A stretch of 34,517 bases of DNA, from NCBI GenBank assembly GCA_029866155.1, contig JARWZW010000034.1, forward strand, positions 1-34,517. Reading direction: 5' to 3'. This document shows positions 20,187-29,569 of the stretch, one piece after another (position 1 is the first letter of the stretch; every line of letters begins with the position of its first letter). The notes under the pieces were generated by a model that did not search any database, had not been told where the DNA came from, and saw only the letters and a list, made by a program, of their open reading frames with translations. The position numbers were made by a program, and so were the translations under genes. This DNA is from Caulobacter sp. (GTDB lineage: Bacteria; Pseudomonadota; Alphaproteobacteria; Caulobacterales; Caulobacteraceae).

Positions 20187-20453
20187 CAGAATCCGACGTT
20201 TCGGAAAGGGCGGAAGCCGGTCCAGGGGCCGGATCAGGGCGATGGGCCGACGTCGCAATCACCCCGGAAAACTGCATAAATACAAGAGCTTGATGTCATT
20301 TCGGAGAGGGGGAAAGCCTTCAGCCAGCCGGCCTGTTTACCAAGGTTTCGCACCCGAAGTCTCCAAACGCGCCTGTTGCGCACCTGATCACACCGGAAAT
20401 GAAGGCAAACAGCATGCAGGAAGGGAGACAGGCAGTCCGATCGACTCCCGCGC

Positions 20454-20533
20454 CACCCAGTCACTGGCCGCCGTCGTTTCCCATGCTAGGTGAGGGGCGT
20501 GCAGAACCCTGACCTTCGACGCCGATTGCTGGA
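20454..20533 (+). repeat. Direct repeat B: mutY leader and first codons
   Basis: This is the partner of the 80-base segment at 19537-19616, with five mismatches and no gaps. It contains the mutY ribosome binding region and start codon, and continues into intact mutY. Confidence 0.85.
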
Positions 20534-21530
20534 CTGGTATGACCGCTATGCCCGGGACCTGCCCTGGCGGGTGTCGCCGGAGGACCGGCGGGCTGGTGTA
20601 CAGCCGGATCCCTACCGGGTCTGGCTGTCTGAGGTGATGCTGCAGCAGACCACGGTGCCCCATGCCAGGCCCTATTTTCTGGGCTTCACGGCCCGCTGGC
20701 CGACCGTGGCCGATCTGGCGGCCGTGGAAGACGGGGACCTGATGGCGGCCTGGGCGGGGCTTGGCTACTACGCCCGGGCGCGCAACCTGCTGGCCTGCGC
20801 CAGGGCGGTGGCGGCGGACCATCGGGGCGTGTTTCCGGACACCGAGGAGGGCCTGCGGACCCTGCCGGGCGTCGGGGCCTATACGGCGGCGGCGGTGGCG
20901 GCCATCGCCTTTGACCGGCCGGCCAATGTGGTCGACGGCAATGTCGAGCGGGTTATCAGCCGCCTCTTTGCAGTGGAGGCGCCCATGCCGGGCGCCAAGG
21001 ACCAGCTGAAGGCCCTGGCCGGGGCGCTGGTTGCGGAGGATCGTCCCGGCGACTGGGCCCAGGCCCTGATGGATCTGGGGGCGACGGTCTGCAAACCCCG
21101 GGCGCCGCTCTGTGATCTCTGTCCCTTGGCGGATCATTGCCGGGGACTGGCGCGGGGCGATGCGGACAGTTTTCCGCGCAAGAGCCCCAAGGCCGCGCGG
21201 CCGAGGCGGCATGGCGTGGCCTATGTCCTGACCCGGGGCGATCAGGTGGCGCTGGTGCGCCGGCCGCCAAAAGGCCTGCTGGGCGGCATGCTGGCCCTGC
21301 CGACCAGCGACTGGATCGACGCGCCCCTATCGCGGGCCCAGGCCCTGGATGCCGCGCCCGTCCTGGCGGACTGGCGGGCGGCGGGCGAGATCGAGCATGT
21401 CTTCACGCATTTTTCCCTGACTCTCAGGGTGCTGAAGGCAGAGGGGCAGATGGACGCTATCTGGACATCCCAGGCCGAGCTGGAAGCCCTGCCCAGCGTC
21501 TTTCTGAAAGCCGCCCGCCGCGCCCTTTGA
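20499..21530 (+). CDS. mutY: A/G-specific adenine DNA glycosylase MutY
   Basis: The 343-residue base-excision repair enzyme removes adenine opposite 8-oxoguanine. It has the catalytic glutamate in LSEVMLQQT (about E45), the helix-hairpin-helix LPGVGAYTAAAVAAIAF, the catalytic aspartate in NVVDGNVERV (about D146), and a 4Fe-4S loop C-x6-C-x2-C-x5-C (CKPRAPLCDLCPLADHC). A C-terminal NUDIX-like domain that recognises 8-oxoguanine follows, with IEHVFTHFSLTLRV. I prefer the GTG at 20499 because GGTGA lies about five bases upstream and the length fits homologues; GTG 20490 is the alternative. It is convergent with ccrM. Its leader and first codons are duplicated about 0.9 kb upstream. Confidence 0.95.
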   Translation: MQNPDLRRRLLDWYDRYARDLPWRVSPEDRRAGVQPDPYRVWLSEVMLQQTTVPHARPYFLGFTARWPTVADLAAVEDGDLMAAWAGLGYYARARNLLACARAVAADHRGVFPDTEEGLRTLPGVGAYTAAAVAAIAFDRPANVVDGNVERVISRLFAVEAPMPGAKDQLKALAGALVAEDRPGDWAQALMDLGATVCKPRAPLCDLCPLADHCRGLARGDADSFPRKSPKAARPRRHGVAYVLTRGDQVALVRRPPKGLLGGMLALPTSDWIDAPLSRAQALDAAPVLADWRAAGEIEHVFTHFSLTLRVLKAEGQMDAIWTSQAELEALPSVFLKAARRAL

Positions 21531-21543
21531 GCGGCGCCGCAAA

Positions 21544-22707
<1,164 letters not shown>

Positions 22708-22722
<15 letters not shown>

Positions 22723-22878
22723 CGGCAGGACGGGATCGCGGGCCGCTTGTTCCCGCTGCACCCATGCCAGCCGCTCGCGCAGCGCCACTGAGACGGCCTG
22801 GCTCAGGGTTCCGCCGGTGATCGCTGCCAGTTCCCTCGCCAGCCGATAAGCTTCCCCGGACTTGTTGCTGAAGGCCAT
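22708..22878 (-). CDS. Orphan, short VapB-family antitoxin-like protein
   Basis: The 56-residue protein starts MAFSNKSGEAYRLARELA and continues with ITGGTLSQAVSVALRERL. This matches the N-terminal dimerisation and DNA-binding half of VapB antitoxins of the Rv0623 type, which usually have about 80 residues. The C-terminal part that wraps around the VapC toxin is missing, and no vapC gene follows; the next gene is ccrM. The ATG at 22878 has AAGGA seven bases upstream; longer frames to 23016 are unlikely. It could still bind DNA as a small regulator, or be the remnant of a lost toxin-antitoxin pair. Its stop codon overlaps a CtrA-like site of the ccrM promoter. Confidence 0.7.
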
Positions 22879-22998
22879 GGTCGTGTCCTTCCGGAAAAAC
22901 AGCCCAGACAGCATGGCGGGCGCCTCGCTCCAACTTTCCGCTGGCGCTATCCTTGCGGAAACCGGGCTATCCTGCCGGCAAACGCCAAGAGGAACGCC

Positions 22999-24165
22999 AT
23001 GTCTGCCCTCGACCACCTGGACGCCAGCCGCCTGTCACCCTTCTACCAGGATCACCACCATGCCTGGCGCGACACCCTGCGCCGCTGGGTCGAGGCGGAG
23101 ATCATGCCCTTTGCCGACCAGTGGGACGAGGCCGGAGAGTTTCCGCGGGAACTGTACAGAAAGGCCTCGGAGATTGGTCTGCTGCGCCTGGGCTGGCCGG
23201 AGGAATACGGCGGCGTGCCGACCGACGCCTTCATGTCGATCGTCACCAGCCAGGAGATGAGCCGCCATGGGGCAGGGGGCATAAACGCCAGCCTGATGAG
23301 CCATGGCATCGGCCTGCCGCCGATCCGGGCCCTGGGCACGCAGGAGATGAAGGACCGGATCATCCCCCAGGTCCTGTCGGGGGAAAAGATCTCCGCCCTG
23401 GCCATCACCGAACCGTCCGGTGGTTCCGACGTCGCCAACCTGAAGACCACGGCCCGGCGGGACGGCGACGACTATGTGGTCAATGGCTCCAAGATGTTCA
23501 TCACCTCGGGCATGAGGGCCGACTACTACACCGTGGCGGTCCGTACCGGCGGGGAGGGGGCGGGAGGCGTTTCCCTGCTGCTGATCGAACGGGACCGGGA
23601 GGGGTTTTCCCGCACGTCCCTGAAGAAGCAGGGCTGGTGGGCCTCTGACACCGCCGCCCTCTATTTCGATGATGTCCGGGTGCCGGTGGAAAACCTGATC
23701 GGGGCGGAGAACCAGGGCTTTGCCGGCATCATGAACAATTTCAATGGCGAGCGGATCGGCATGACGGCCGGGGCCACCGGCTTTGCCAAGGTCTGCCTGG
23801 AGGACGCCATCGCCTGGGCCCGGGAGCGCAAGACCTTCGGCAAGCGCCTGGCCGACCACCAGGTGATCCGCCACAAGCTGGCCGAGATGTACAAGCGCAT
23901 CAGCGCCACCCAGGCCTGGCTGGAGACTATGGCCTGGCGGATCAGCCAGGGCGAGAAGCCCATCGCCGAGATCGCCCTGCTCAAGGTCCAGGCCACCGAG
24001 ACCATGGAATACTGCGCCCGGGAGGCCATGCAGATCATGGGCGGCGCCGGTTACATGCGAGGGGGCCGGGTCGAGCGCATCTATCGCGAGGTCCGGGTCA
24101 ATGCCATCGGCGGCGGGTCGGAGGAGATCATGCGCGATTTGGCGGCGCGGCAGATGGGGCTTTAG
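22999..24165 (+). CDS. Acyl-CoA dehydrogenase
   Basis: The 388-residue flavoprotein oxidises an acyl-CoA at the alpha-beta position in fatty acid, branched-chain amino acid or terpenoid breakdown. The FAD and substrate motif ITEPSGGSDV is at about residues 136-145 and the second family signature QIMGGAGYMRGGRVERIYRE near 345-363. The usual C-terminal catalytic glutamate position is glycine here (IGGGSEEI, G372). A glutamate in helix G (NGERIG, E251) matches the base used by isovaleryl-CoA and long-chain enzymes. The ATG at 22999 is preceded by AGAGGAA. It is divergent from the short antitoxin gene. The exact substrate is not known. Confidence 0.93.
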   Translation: MSALDHLDASRLSPFYQDHHHAWRDTLRRWVEAEIMPFADQWDEAGEFPRELYRKASEIGLLRLGWPEEYGGVPTDAFMSIVTSQEMSRHGAGGINASLMSHGIGLPPIRALGTQEMKDRIIPQVLSGEKISALAITEPSGGSDVANLKTTARRDGDDYVVNGSKMFITSGMRADYYTVAVRTGGEGAGGVSLLLIERDREGFSRTSLKKQGWWASDTAALYFDDVRVPVENLIGAENQGFAGIMNNFNGERIGMTAGATGFAKVCLEDAIAWARERKTFGKRLADHQVIRHKLAEMYKRISATQAWLETMAWRISQGEKPIAEIALLKVQATETMEYCAREAMQIMGGAGYMRGGRVERIYREVRVNAIGGGSEEIMRDLAARQMGL

Positions 24166-24243
24166 GTCGAGGACCGGCTCCACAAGGCGGTTCATCTGGC
24201 CGTTTCAGAGTTATTTTACCCATTTTGGTGTTTATTCCTGCTG

Positions 24244-26439
24244 GTGAACGCCAAGCTCCTCCCTTCGGTCCACCAGACCGCACTGGAAGCCTACTATCGC
24301 CGGACCTATGGCGATCAGTTGGCGATCCGGCTGGCGAGCGTCTTGTTGCTCAGTTGCATCACGATATACATGGGCGTCTGGCCGCTGTCCTGGGCGGCCG
24401 TCTGGGCCCTGGGCTATCTGGGCGGCGAGCTCGCCATCGTGGTCTGGTGGCGACAGGCTCAGTCGGTCTTGCCGACAGCCGACAAGGCCGGGATTGACAG
24501 GCTGCAGGCCCAGTTGATCGGCCTGTCTGCGGCGGTCAGCGCCTATGCCGCCATCCCCTGCTTTTTCACCCTTGGCGGACCGCCCGCCGCCCAGATTGTC
24601 GGTGTGCTGATCGCGGCCGGCATGCTTTTGATCATCGGGGCGCAGCACAGCCTGCATCCTCACATGTTCCTTGCCACGGCGCCGGTTGGCGCCCTCGCCC
24701 TGCTGTGGAATCTCCACGCGCTGGGGGATGGCATGGACTCCTGGCTGTTCGTCGCCCTGGGGGTCGGCCTGATTGCCAATGCCCGCTACCTGCAGGTCGG
24801 CAACGCCAGCGCCTTCAAAGACCTGATCCAGCACAAGTACGAAGCGGACCGTGCTCTCAGCCGGTCACGGGAGAGCCAAGCCCTCTACCGGCTGCTGGCT
24901 GACAACCAGAGCGACATGATCGCCCTCTGGGGGGCGGATGGCAGCCCGATCTACAGCACGCCTTCGGTGGTTCGCGCCTTTGGCTACACGCTCGAAGAGC
25001 GAGCGCTGTTGCCGCAGTTCATCAACCTGCATCCTGAAGACGCAGAGGCGGTTCGGAAGGTCTTCCAAAGCCTGAAGCCGGAAGACGGCGCACGCGCGAT
25101 CGACTATCGCATGTTCCACAAGGACGGTTCGGTCGTCTGGGTGGACGGCACCTTCCAGCGACTGGACGATGGCAGCGAGCGCCTGCTCGCCACGGGCAGG
25201 GTCTCGACCGAGCGCAAGCAGCTGCAGCGGGAGCTGCATGAGGCGCTGGACAGGGCCAAGGCGGCGCTCAAGGCGAAGTCCGACTTCCTGGCCAATATGA
25301 CGCACGAGCTGCGCACGCCCCTGACCGCCATTGTGGGCTTCTCCAATCTGATGAAGGCGGCCGAAGACCTCAACCCGCGTCACGCACGGCAGATGGGCAT
25401 CATCCACGACGCCAGCGAGAACCTGCTCACCGTCGTTAATGATGTCCTGGATTTCTCGCGACTTGAGGCTGGCGCCGTCGAGCTGGACGCCCATCCGTTT
25501 GACCCCCTGGCCATGGCAAGGTCCACCCTGGCGCTGCTGGCCAGCCAGGCGGAGGCCAAGGGCATTGTCCTGTCGGTAAATTCTGACGGCGCCGATGGCA
25601 TGCTGCTGGGCGACGGGGCCCGGCTGCGTCAGGTCCTGACCAATCTGATCTCCAACGCGGTGAAGTTCACCGCCTCCGGCGAGATCCTGGTCACTGTCCG
25701 GCAGACCGTGGCCGGCGACCAGCGACGACTGCGCATTGCAGTCCGTGACTCGGGCATCGGCATCTCATCGGATCAACTGGGCGGAATCTTCGGGCGGTTC
25801 ACCCAGGCCGATGCCTCGGTGTCGCGGCGCTATGGTGGAACCGGCCTTGGCCTGGCCATCTCCCGCCTGATCGTCGAGGCGATGAACGGCCTGATCGAGG
25901 TGGAAAGCCAGCCCGGGGAGGGCTCGACCTTCTGGTTTGAAGTGGTCATGCCGCCGGCGGATAGGGTTCTCAGGGAGGAACCCGACCAGGGGCCCGCCGC
26001 CGAGATGGGCGAGACCCTGAGGCTGCTTGTGGTCGATGACAATCCCGTCAACCGGGAACTGGTCTGCGCGCTGCTTGAGCCCTTCGATGTCGAGATCGAG
26101 ACGGCGAATGACGGGGTCGAGGCCGTGGAGGCCGCCGGGCGGGCCCGGTTCGATCTGATCCTGATGGATCTGCAGATGCCCAATATGGATGGCCTGACCG
26201 CCACGAAACATATCCGCGCCGCCGCCGCGCCCGGCCAGCGCAGGGTCCCGATCGTCGCCCTGACGGCCAATGTCCTGCCGGAACAGATCGCCCGCTGTCT
26301 CGAGGCCGGGATGGATGATCATCTGGGAAAGCCGATCCATCCCGAGCGGCTGGTCAACACCATCAGCCGCTGGGCGATCGACGATCAGGCCGAGACGGGC
26401 GGCCTTGCCGATCCGGTTGTTTCGGCGACGGCGGGCTGA
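24244..26439 (+). CDS. Hybrid sensor histidine kinase/response regulator
   Basis: The 731-residue membrane kinase begins with about six hydrophobic helices (residues 28-185). A PAS domain follows at about 212-325 (LLADNQSDMIALWGADGSPIYSTP...), then a short coiled coil. The HisKA domain has the phosphorylated H354 in MTHELRTPL. The ATPase domain has NLISNAVKF, RDSGIGI and GGTGLGLAIS. A C-terminal receiver domain has the phosphorylated D642 in LILMDLQMP. It senses an unknown signal and relays phosphate to a further partner, which is not encoded next door. The start is GTG 24244; I see no strong ribosome binding site, but no better start precedes the first helix. Confidence 0.93.
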   Translation: MNAKLLPSVHQTALEAYYRRTYGDQLAIRLASVLLLSCITIYMGVWPLSWAAVWALGYLGGELAIVVWWRQAQSVLPTADKAGIDRLQAQLIGLSAAVSAYAAIPCFFTLGGPPAAQIVGVLIAAGMLLIIGAQHSLHPHMFLATAPVGALALLWNLHALGDGMDSWLFVALGVGLIANARYLQVGNASAFKDLIQHKYEADRALSRSRESQALYRLLADNQSDMIALWGADGSPIYSTPSVVRAFGYTLEERALLPQFINLHPEDAEAVRKVFQSLKPEDGARAIDYRMFHKDGSVVWVDGTFQRLDDGSERLLATGRVSTERKQLQRELHEALDRAKAALKAKSDFLANMTHELRTPLTAIVGFSNLMKAAEDLNPRHARQMGIIHDASENLLTVVNDVLDFSRLEAGAVELDAHPFDPLAMARSTLALLASQAEAKGIVLSVNSDGADGMLLGDGARLRQVLTNLISNAVKFTASGEILVTVRQTVAGDQRRLRIAVRDSGIGISSDQLGGIFGRFTQADASVSRRYGGTGLGLAISRLIVEAMNGLIEVESQPGEGSTFWFEVVMPPADRVLREEPDQGPAAEMGETLRLLVVDDNPVNRELVCALLEPFDVEIETANDGVEAVEAAGRARFDLILMDLQMPNMDGLTATKHIRAAAAPGQRRVPIVALTANVLPEQIARCLEAGMDDHLGKPIHPERLVNTISRWAIDDQAETGGLADPVVSATAG

Positions 26440-26536
26440 GAAGCGACTGTGCTCCGATCCAGGTTGAAGCCCAGCGGGCGGTAGCCCTGGAGGTCCTGAC
26501 CGGGATGACGACTGACCTTGCGCCGTCTTTCGGGGC

Positions 26537-26947
26537 CTATCCCGGCAATACCATCGACAGGTCGTAACCGGCCGCTTCGCCGAGCTGGACCAGGTCCTCG
26601 CGGGTGCGATTTCCGGCCTGAAGCTGGCCGAGGCTCCAGCTGATGATCGAGCGTGTGCCCGAGCGGCAGAAGGCCAGGACCGGGCCGGGGGCAGTTTCGA
26701 TGGCGGCATGGTTTTCGAGCACCTGAGCCGGGGAGGGGCCGCCGACCACGGGGATGGCGACATAGTCCATGCCGGCGGCCATGGCGGCGGCCTGCATCTG
26801 TGCGCCGGTGGGCTGGCCGGGGGCTTCATGGTCAGGGCGGTTGTTGATCACCCGTCGAAAGCCGAGGGAGGCCGCGGCCGCCAGGTCCTGCGGCGCCAAC
26901 TGCGGAGCAACGGCAAAATCGGGGGTCACCTTACGGATATCGGTCAT
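26537..26947 (-). CDS. TIGR01244-type phosphatase/sulfurtransferase-like protein
   Basis: The 136-residue cytoplasmic protein belongs to the small dual-specificity-phosphatase-like family often labelled TIGR01244 or BLH-like. It starts MTDIRKVTPDFAVAPQLAPQDL, includes FRRVINNRPDHEA and has the cysteine-based active loop FCRSGTRS, matching C-x5-R. In other bacteria this domain accompanies sulfide-oxidation genes; here none are near, so the role is open. The ATG at 26947 gives the family's usual start, while ATG 26959 would add four residues. It is divergent from oppB. Confidence 0.85.
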   Translation of the reverse strand: MTDIRKVTPDFAVAPQLAPQDLAAAASLGFRRVINNRPDHEAPGQPTGAQMQAAAMAAGMDYVAIPVVGGPSPAQVLENHAAIETAPGPVLAFCRSGTRSIISWSLGQLQAGNRTREDLVQLGEAAGYDLSMVLPG

Positions 26948-27074
26948 GGCCTGAATCATCTCGCACGGGGTTCGTTGACATCATCGGGGGTGAATGAAAG
27001 TTTCACAACGGATGGCCCTGCGCCAGCCTCCGGTATCGTCCGTCCTCTTGTTCACTAGGTATCTTCGGGTCGCC
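26948..27074. promoter_or_regulatory. Divergent promoter region upstream of oppB
   Basis: TTGACA (26975-26980) is a perfect -35 element reading toward oppB, but I cannot find a clear -10 at normal spacing. A nested inverted repeat GTGAATGAAAGTTTCAC is at 26990-27006 and could be an operator. Both points are tentative. Confidence 0.3.
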
Positions 27075-28022
27075 ATGTTCCGCTTTCTGATCCGACGGCT
27101 GCTGATCGCCATTCCCACCATGTTCCTGGTGGTGACCCTGGCCTTCTTCATGATGCGCTCGGCGCCCGGAAGCCCCTTCGTCAACGAGCGTCAGATGACG
27201 CCCGAGGTTCAGAAGGTGGTGGAGAAGAAATACGGCTTCGACCGGCCGCTGATCGAGCAGTACGGCCGCTACCTGGCCGATGTGGTGCAGGGCGATTTCG
27301 GACCATCCCTGAAATACCGCAACAAGACCGTGGTCAGCATCCTGGCCGAGAATTTCAAGGTCAGCCTGTGGCTGGGCCTGTCGGCCATCTTGCTGGCCAG
27401 CGTGATCGGGGTCAGCCTGGGGGTCCTGGCCGCCCTGCGCCAGAACCGGTCCATAGACTATGTGACCATGGGGATCGCCATTCTGGGGGTCTGTATCCCG
27501 ACTTTTGTCACCGCGCCGTTGCTGGTCCTGGCCTTTGGTTCGATCCTGGGCTGGCTGCCCCTGGCCGGCTGGCGCTGGGAGACCGTCGCGGGGATCGAGT
27601 TCCCGGCCTGGCGGAACATGGTCCTGCCGGTGACGGTGCTGGCCCTACCGCAGATCGCCATCATCTCGCGGCTGGTGCGGGCCGGGATGATCGAGGTGCT
27701 GCGCTCCAACTATGTCCGCACGGCCAGGTCCCGGGGGCTGCCGGAATGGGTGGTGGTGCGCAAGCACGCCCTGAGGGCCGCCATCCTGCCCCTGGTCAGC
27801 TATCTGGGCCCGGCCTGTGCGGGTCTGCTGACTGGGTCGCTGGTGGTGGAAAAGATCTTCAACCTGCCGGGCCTGGGCAAGTTCTTCGTCATCAGCGCCC
27901 TTCAGCGGGACTATACCGTCGTGATGGGGATGGTGATCTTCTATGCGGCTCTGATCCTGGTCCTGAACATGATCGCCGACATGCTCTATGCCGCCCTTGA
28001 TCCCCGCGTGAGGCTCGCATGA
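27075..28022 (+). CDS. oppB: Oligopeptide ABC transporter permease OppB
   Basis: The 315-residue inner-membrane permease begins MFRFLIRRLLIAIPTMFLVV, as in known OppB. It has the APGSPF segment after the first helix, a periplasmic loop with YGFDRPLIEQY, and five further helices. The cytoplasmic coupling segment RTARSRGLPEWVVVRKHALRAAILP is the EAA motif that contacts the ATPase. I chose the ATG at 27075 because it begins the first helix; the longer frame from 26994 adds an unlikely leader. It overlaps oppC by four bases (ATGA), so translation is coupled. No oppD or oppF ATPase gene is present in the window. Confidence 0.92.
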   Translation: MFRFLIRRLLIAIPTMFLVVTLAFFMMRSAPGSPFVNERQMTPEVQKVVEKKYGFDRPLIEQYGRYLADVVQGDFGPSLKYRNKTVVSILAENFKVSLWLGLSAILLASVIGVSLGVLAALRQNRSIDYVTMGIAILGVCIPTFVTAPLLVLAFGSILGWLPLAGWRWETVAGIEFPAWRNMVLPVTVLALPQIAIISRLVRAGMIEVLRSNYVRTARSRGLPEWVVVRKHALRAAILPLVSYLGPACAGLLTGSLVVEKIFNLPGLGKFFVISALQRDYTVVMGMVIFYAALILVLNMIADMLYAALDPRVRLA

Positions 28023-28927
28023 CCGTATCGGCGATGATCCCGGGCTCTCCGGAACGGGCGGACCTCCTGAAGGCCGCGGTGCGGGGCCGGTCCCTTTGGG
28101 ACGACGCCCGAAGGCGACTGTTCCGCAACAAGGCGGCCGTGGCCGGCATGGTGGTCCTGGCGCTGATGGTGGCGCTCAGCCTGATCGGGCCGCTGCTGGT
28201 TCCCTATGCCTATGACACCGTGACCAAGAGCGATGTCTGGAGCGCACCGGGAGTCAGGGGCCATCTGATCGGCGCCGATTCCCTTGGTCGGGACCTGCTG
28301 GCCCGACTGTTCGCCGGGCTGGGGGTGTCCCTTGGCATCGGAGTGGTGGCGACGGCTGTGTCCCTGGTCATCGGCGTGGCCTGGGGAGCGACGGCCGGCT
28401 ATCTGGGCGGGCGGGTGGACGAGGTGATGATGCGCATCGTCGACACGCTCTACAGCCTGCCCTTCATCTTCTTCGTGATCCTGCTGATGGTGGTGTTCGG
28501 CAAGAACATCTTCCTGATCTTCCTGGCCATCGGGGCTGTGGAATGGCTGACCATGGCGCGGATCGTGCGGGGCCAGACCCTGTCCCTGAAGCAGAAGGAA
28601 TTCATCGAGGCGGCCCGGGCTGCCGGCCTGACCTCCTCGGCCATCATCCTGCGTCACATCGTGCCCAACCTGCTGGGCCCCGTGGTGGTCTATGTGACCC
28701 TGACCATCCCGGCCATCATCATCGCCGAGAGCTTCCTCAGTTTCCTGGGCCTGGGGGTCCAGGCGCCCATGGCGTCGCTTGGTACCCTGATCGCCGGCGG
28801 GGCGCAGGACATGGAGATGGCCCCCTGGCTGCTGATCTTCCCCTCGGCAGTGATGATCATCACCCTGATGGCCTTCAACTTCATCGGCGACGGCCTGCGG
28901 GACGCCATCGATCCGAAGGACCGGTGA
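28019..28927 (+). CDS. oppC: Oligopeptide ABC transporter permease OppC
   Basis: The 302-residue inner-membrane partner of OppB has a cytoplasmic N-terminal tail with RSLWDDARRRLFRNKAAVAGM, a first helix, the periplasmic segment HLIGADSLGRDLLARLFAGLGVSL, and further helices. Its EAA coupling segment is EFIEAARAAGLTSSAIILRHIVPNLLGP. It ends with FNFIGDGLRDAIDPKDR, typical of the DppC/OppC family. The four-base overlap with oppB shows one operon. It ends five bases before the stop of a convergent gene, so no room is left for oppD on this strand. Confidence 0.93.
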   Translation: MTVSAMIPGSPERADLLKAAVRGRSLWDDARRRLFRNKAAVAGMVVLALMVALSLIGPLLVPYAYDTVTKSDVWSAPGVRGHLIGADSLGRDLLARLFAGLGVSLGIGVVATAVSLVIGVAWGATAGYLGGRVDEVMMRIVDTLYSLPFIFFVILLMVVFGKNIFLIFLAIGAVEWLTMARIVRGQTLSLKQKEFIEAARAAGLTSSAIILRHIVPNLLGPVVVYVTLTIPAIIIAESFLSFLGLGVQAPMASLGTLIAGGAQDMEMAPWLLIFPSAVMIITLMAFNFIGDGLRDAIDPKDR

Positions 28928-28932
28928 TGGCC

Positions 28933-29520
28933 TCAGTTCTCGCGTTTGGCGCGGATGACGCCCAGGCCCTCGATCTTCATAAAGAAGCTGCCAAGCGCCG
29001 CAGTGCGCAGTTCTGCGACCGTACCCGGGGTCGGGGCGCGCCGCAGTTTTTCGGTGTCGATCTGGCGCCAGACGGCGCCGTCCTGCAGGGTGATGGTCCA
29101 GCGGCCGCGCGGGTCCTGGCGGGCCGAGGCGACGGTGGTGCTGAGGCGGCTGAGGACCTCGGGCGGCTCGCCTTGGGTCATGAAACTGGGCAGGCGGAAA
29201 TTGAAGCCGAAGGCGGCTTGCCGCGCCTGTTTCACCTGTTCGCGATCGACGATCACCACATCGCCCTTGGCCTCGGCCACATCCAGGGCGGCCGTGGCCT
29301 GATCGTAACAGGCCAGCCGGGCGGCCGGGTCGCTGATGGCGCGGCAGTCGGTGACTGCCTTCACGGCGCTGGCCCGGCCCAGCTTGCCCGGGTCAGCAGC
29401 AAGGGCCGGCAGGGTCAGCCCGGCCAGGGCCAGGGTTCCGACCAGACCTGCCACCGCCGCCCGGCCCACAGACCCGGGTCGGCTGGCGGCGTTTTCCAGA
29501 TGTGCGGCGCGTGAGATCAT
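28933..29520 (-). CDS. Secreted protein of unknown function with CRAI...CYD motif
   Basis: The 195-residue protein has an extended basic start and a hydrophobic export signal (residues 20-41, cleavage after ALA). The mature part opens with a helical C59-x11-C71 segment (TDCRAISDPAARLACYDQ). This two-cysteine pattern occurs in several small envelope proteins, including VasI-like ones, but is too short to assign a role. The C-terminal half looks beta-rich (GRWTITLQDGAVWRQID). The gene lies in the opposite direction between oppC and oppA. I chose the ATG at 29520; the frame further upstream lies antisense to oppA and is not credible. Confidence 0.75.
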   Translation of the reverse strand: MISRAAHLENAASRPGSVGRAAVAGLVGTLALAGLTLPALAADPGKLGRASAVKAVTDCRAISDPAARLACYDQATAALDVAEAKGDVVIVDREQVKQARQAAFGFNFRLPSFMTQGEPPEVLSRLSTTVASARQDPRGRWTITLQDGAVWRQIDTEKLRRAPTPGTVAELRTAALGSFFMKIEGLGVIRAKREN

Positions 29521-29569
29521 GACGGACTCCGAAACAGGCTTGGGCCCCATTGAACGACCGGGGGCGGCA

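Larger units (their letters stand above)
19480..20498. other. Repeat-rich non-coding region upstream of mutY
   Basis: About 1 kb lies between the hydrolase stop and mutY. Open frames exist on both strands but none has a recognisable domain or a convincing start. The region holds an 80-bp copy of the mutY 5' end, three tandem 33-bp repeats, three shorter units of about 21 bp, and a REP-like segment. TTGACG (20043) and TATAAT (20061) occur close together, but the spacer is only about 12 bases. The mutY promoter is presumably somewhere in the last 200 bp. Base composition looks less GC-rich than in the flanking genes. Confidence 0.6.

Noticed and set aside
20031..20279. An 82-residue plus-strand frame between the repeats and mutY
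   Set aside because: It starts at GTG without a ribosome binding site, has no recognised domain, and its codon pattern does not resemble neighbouring genes.
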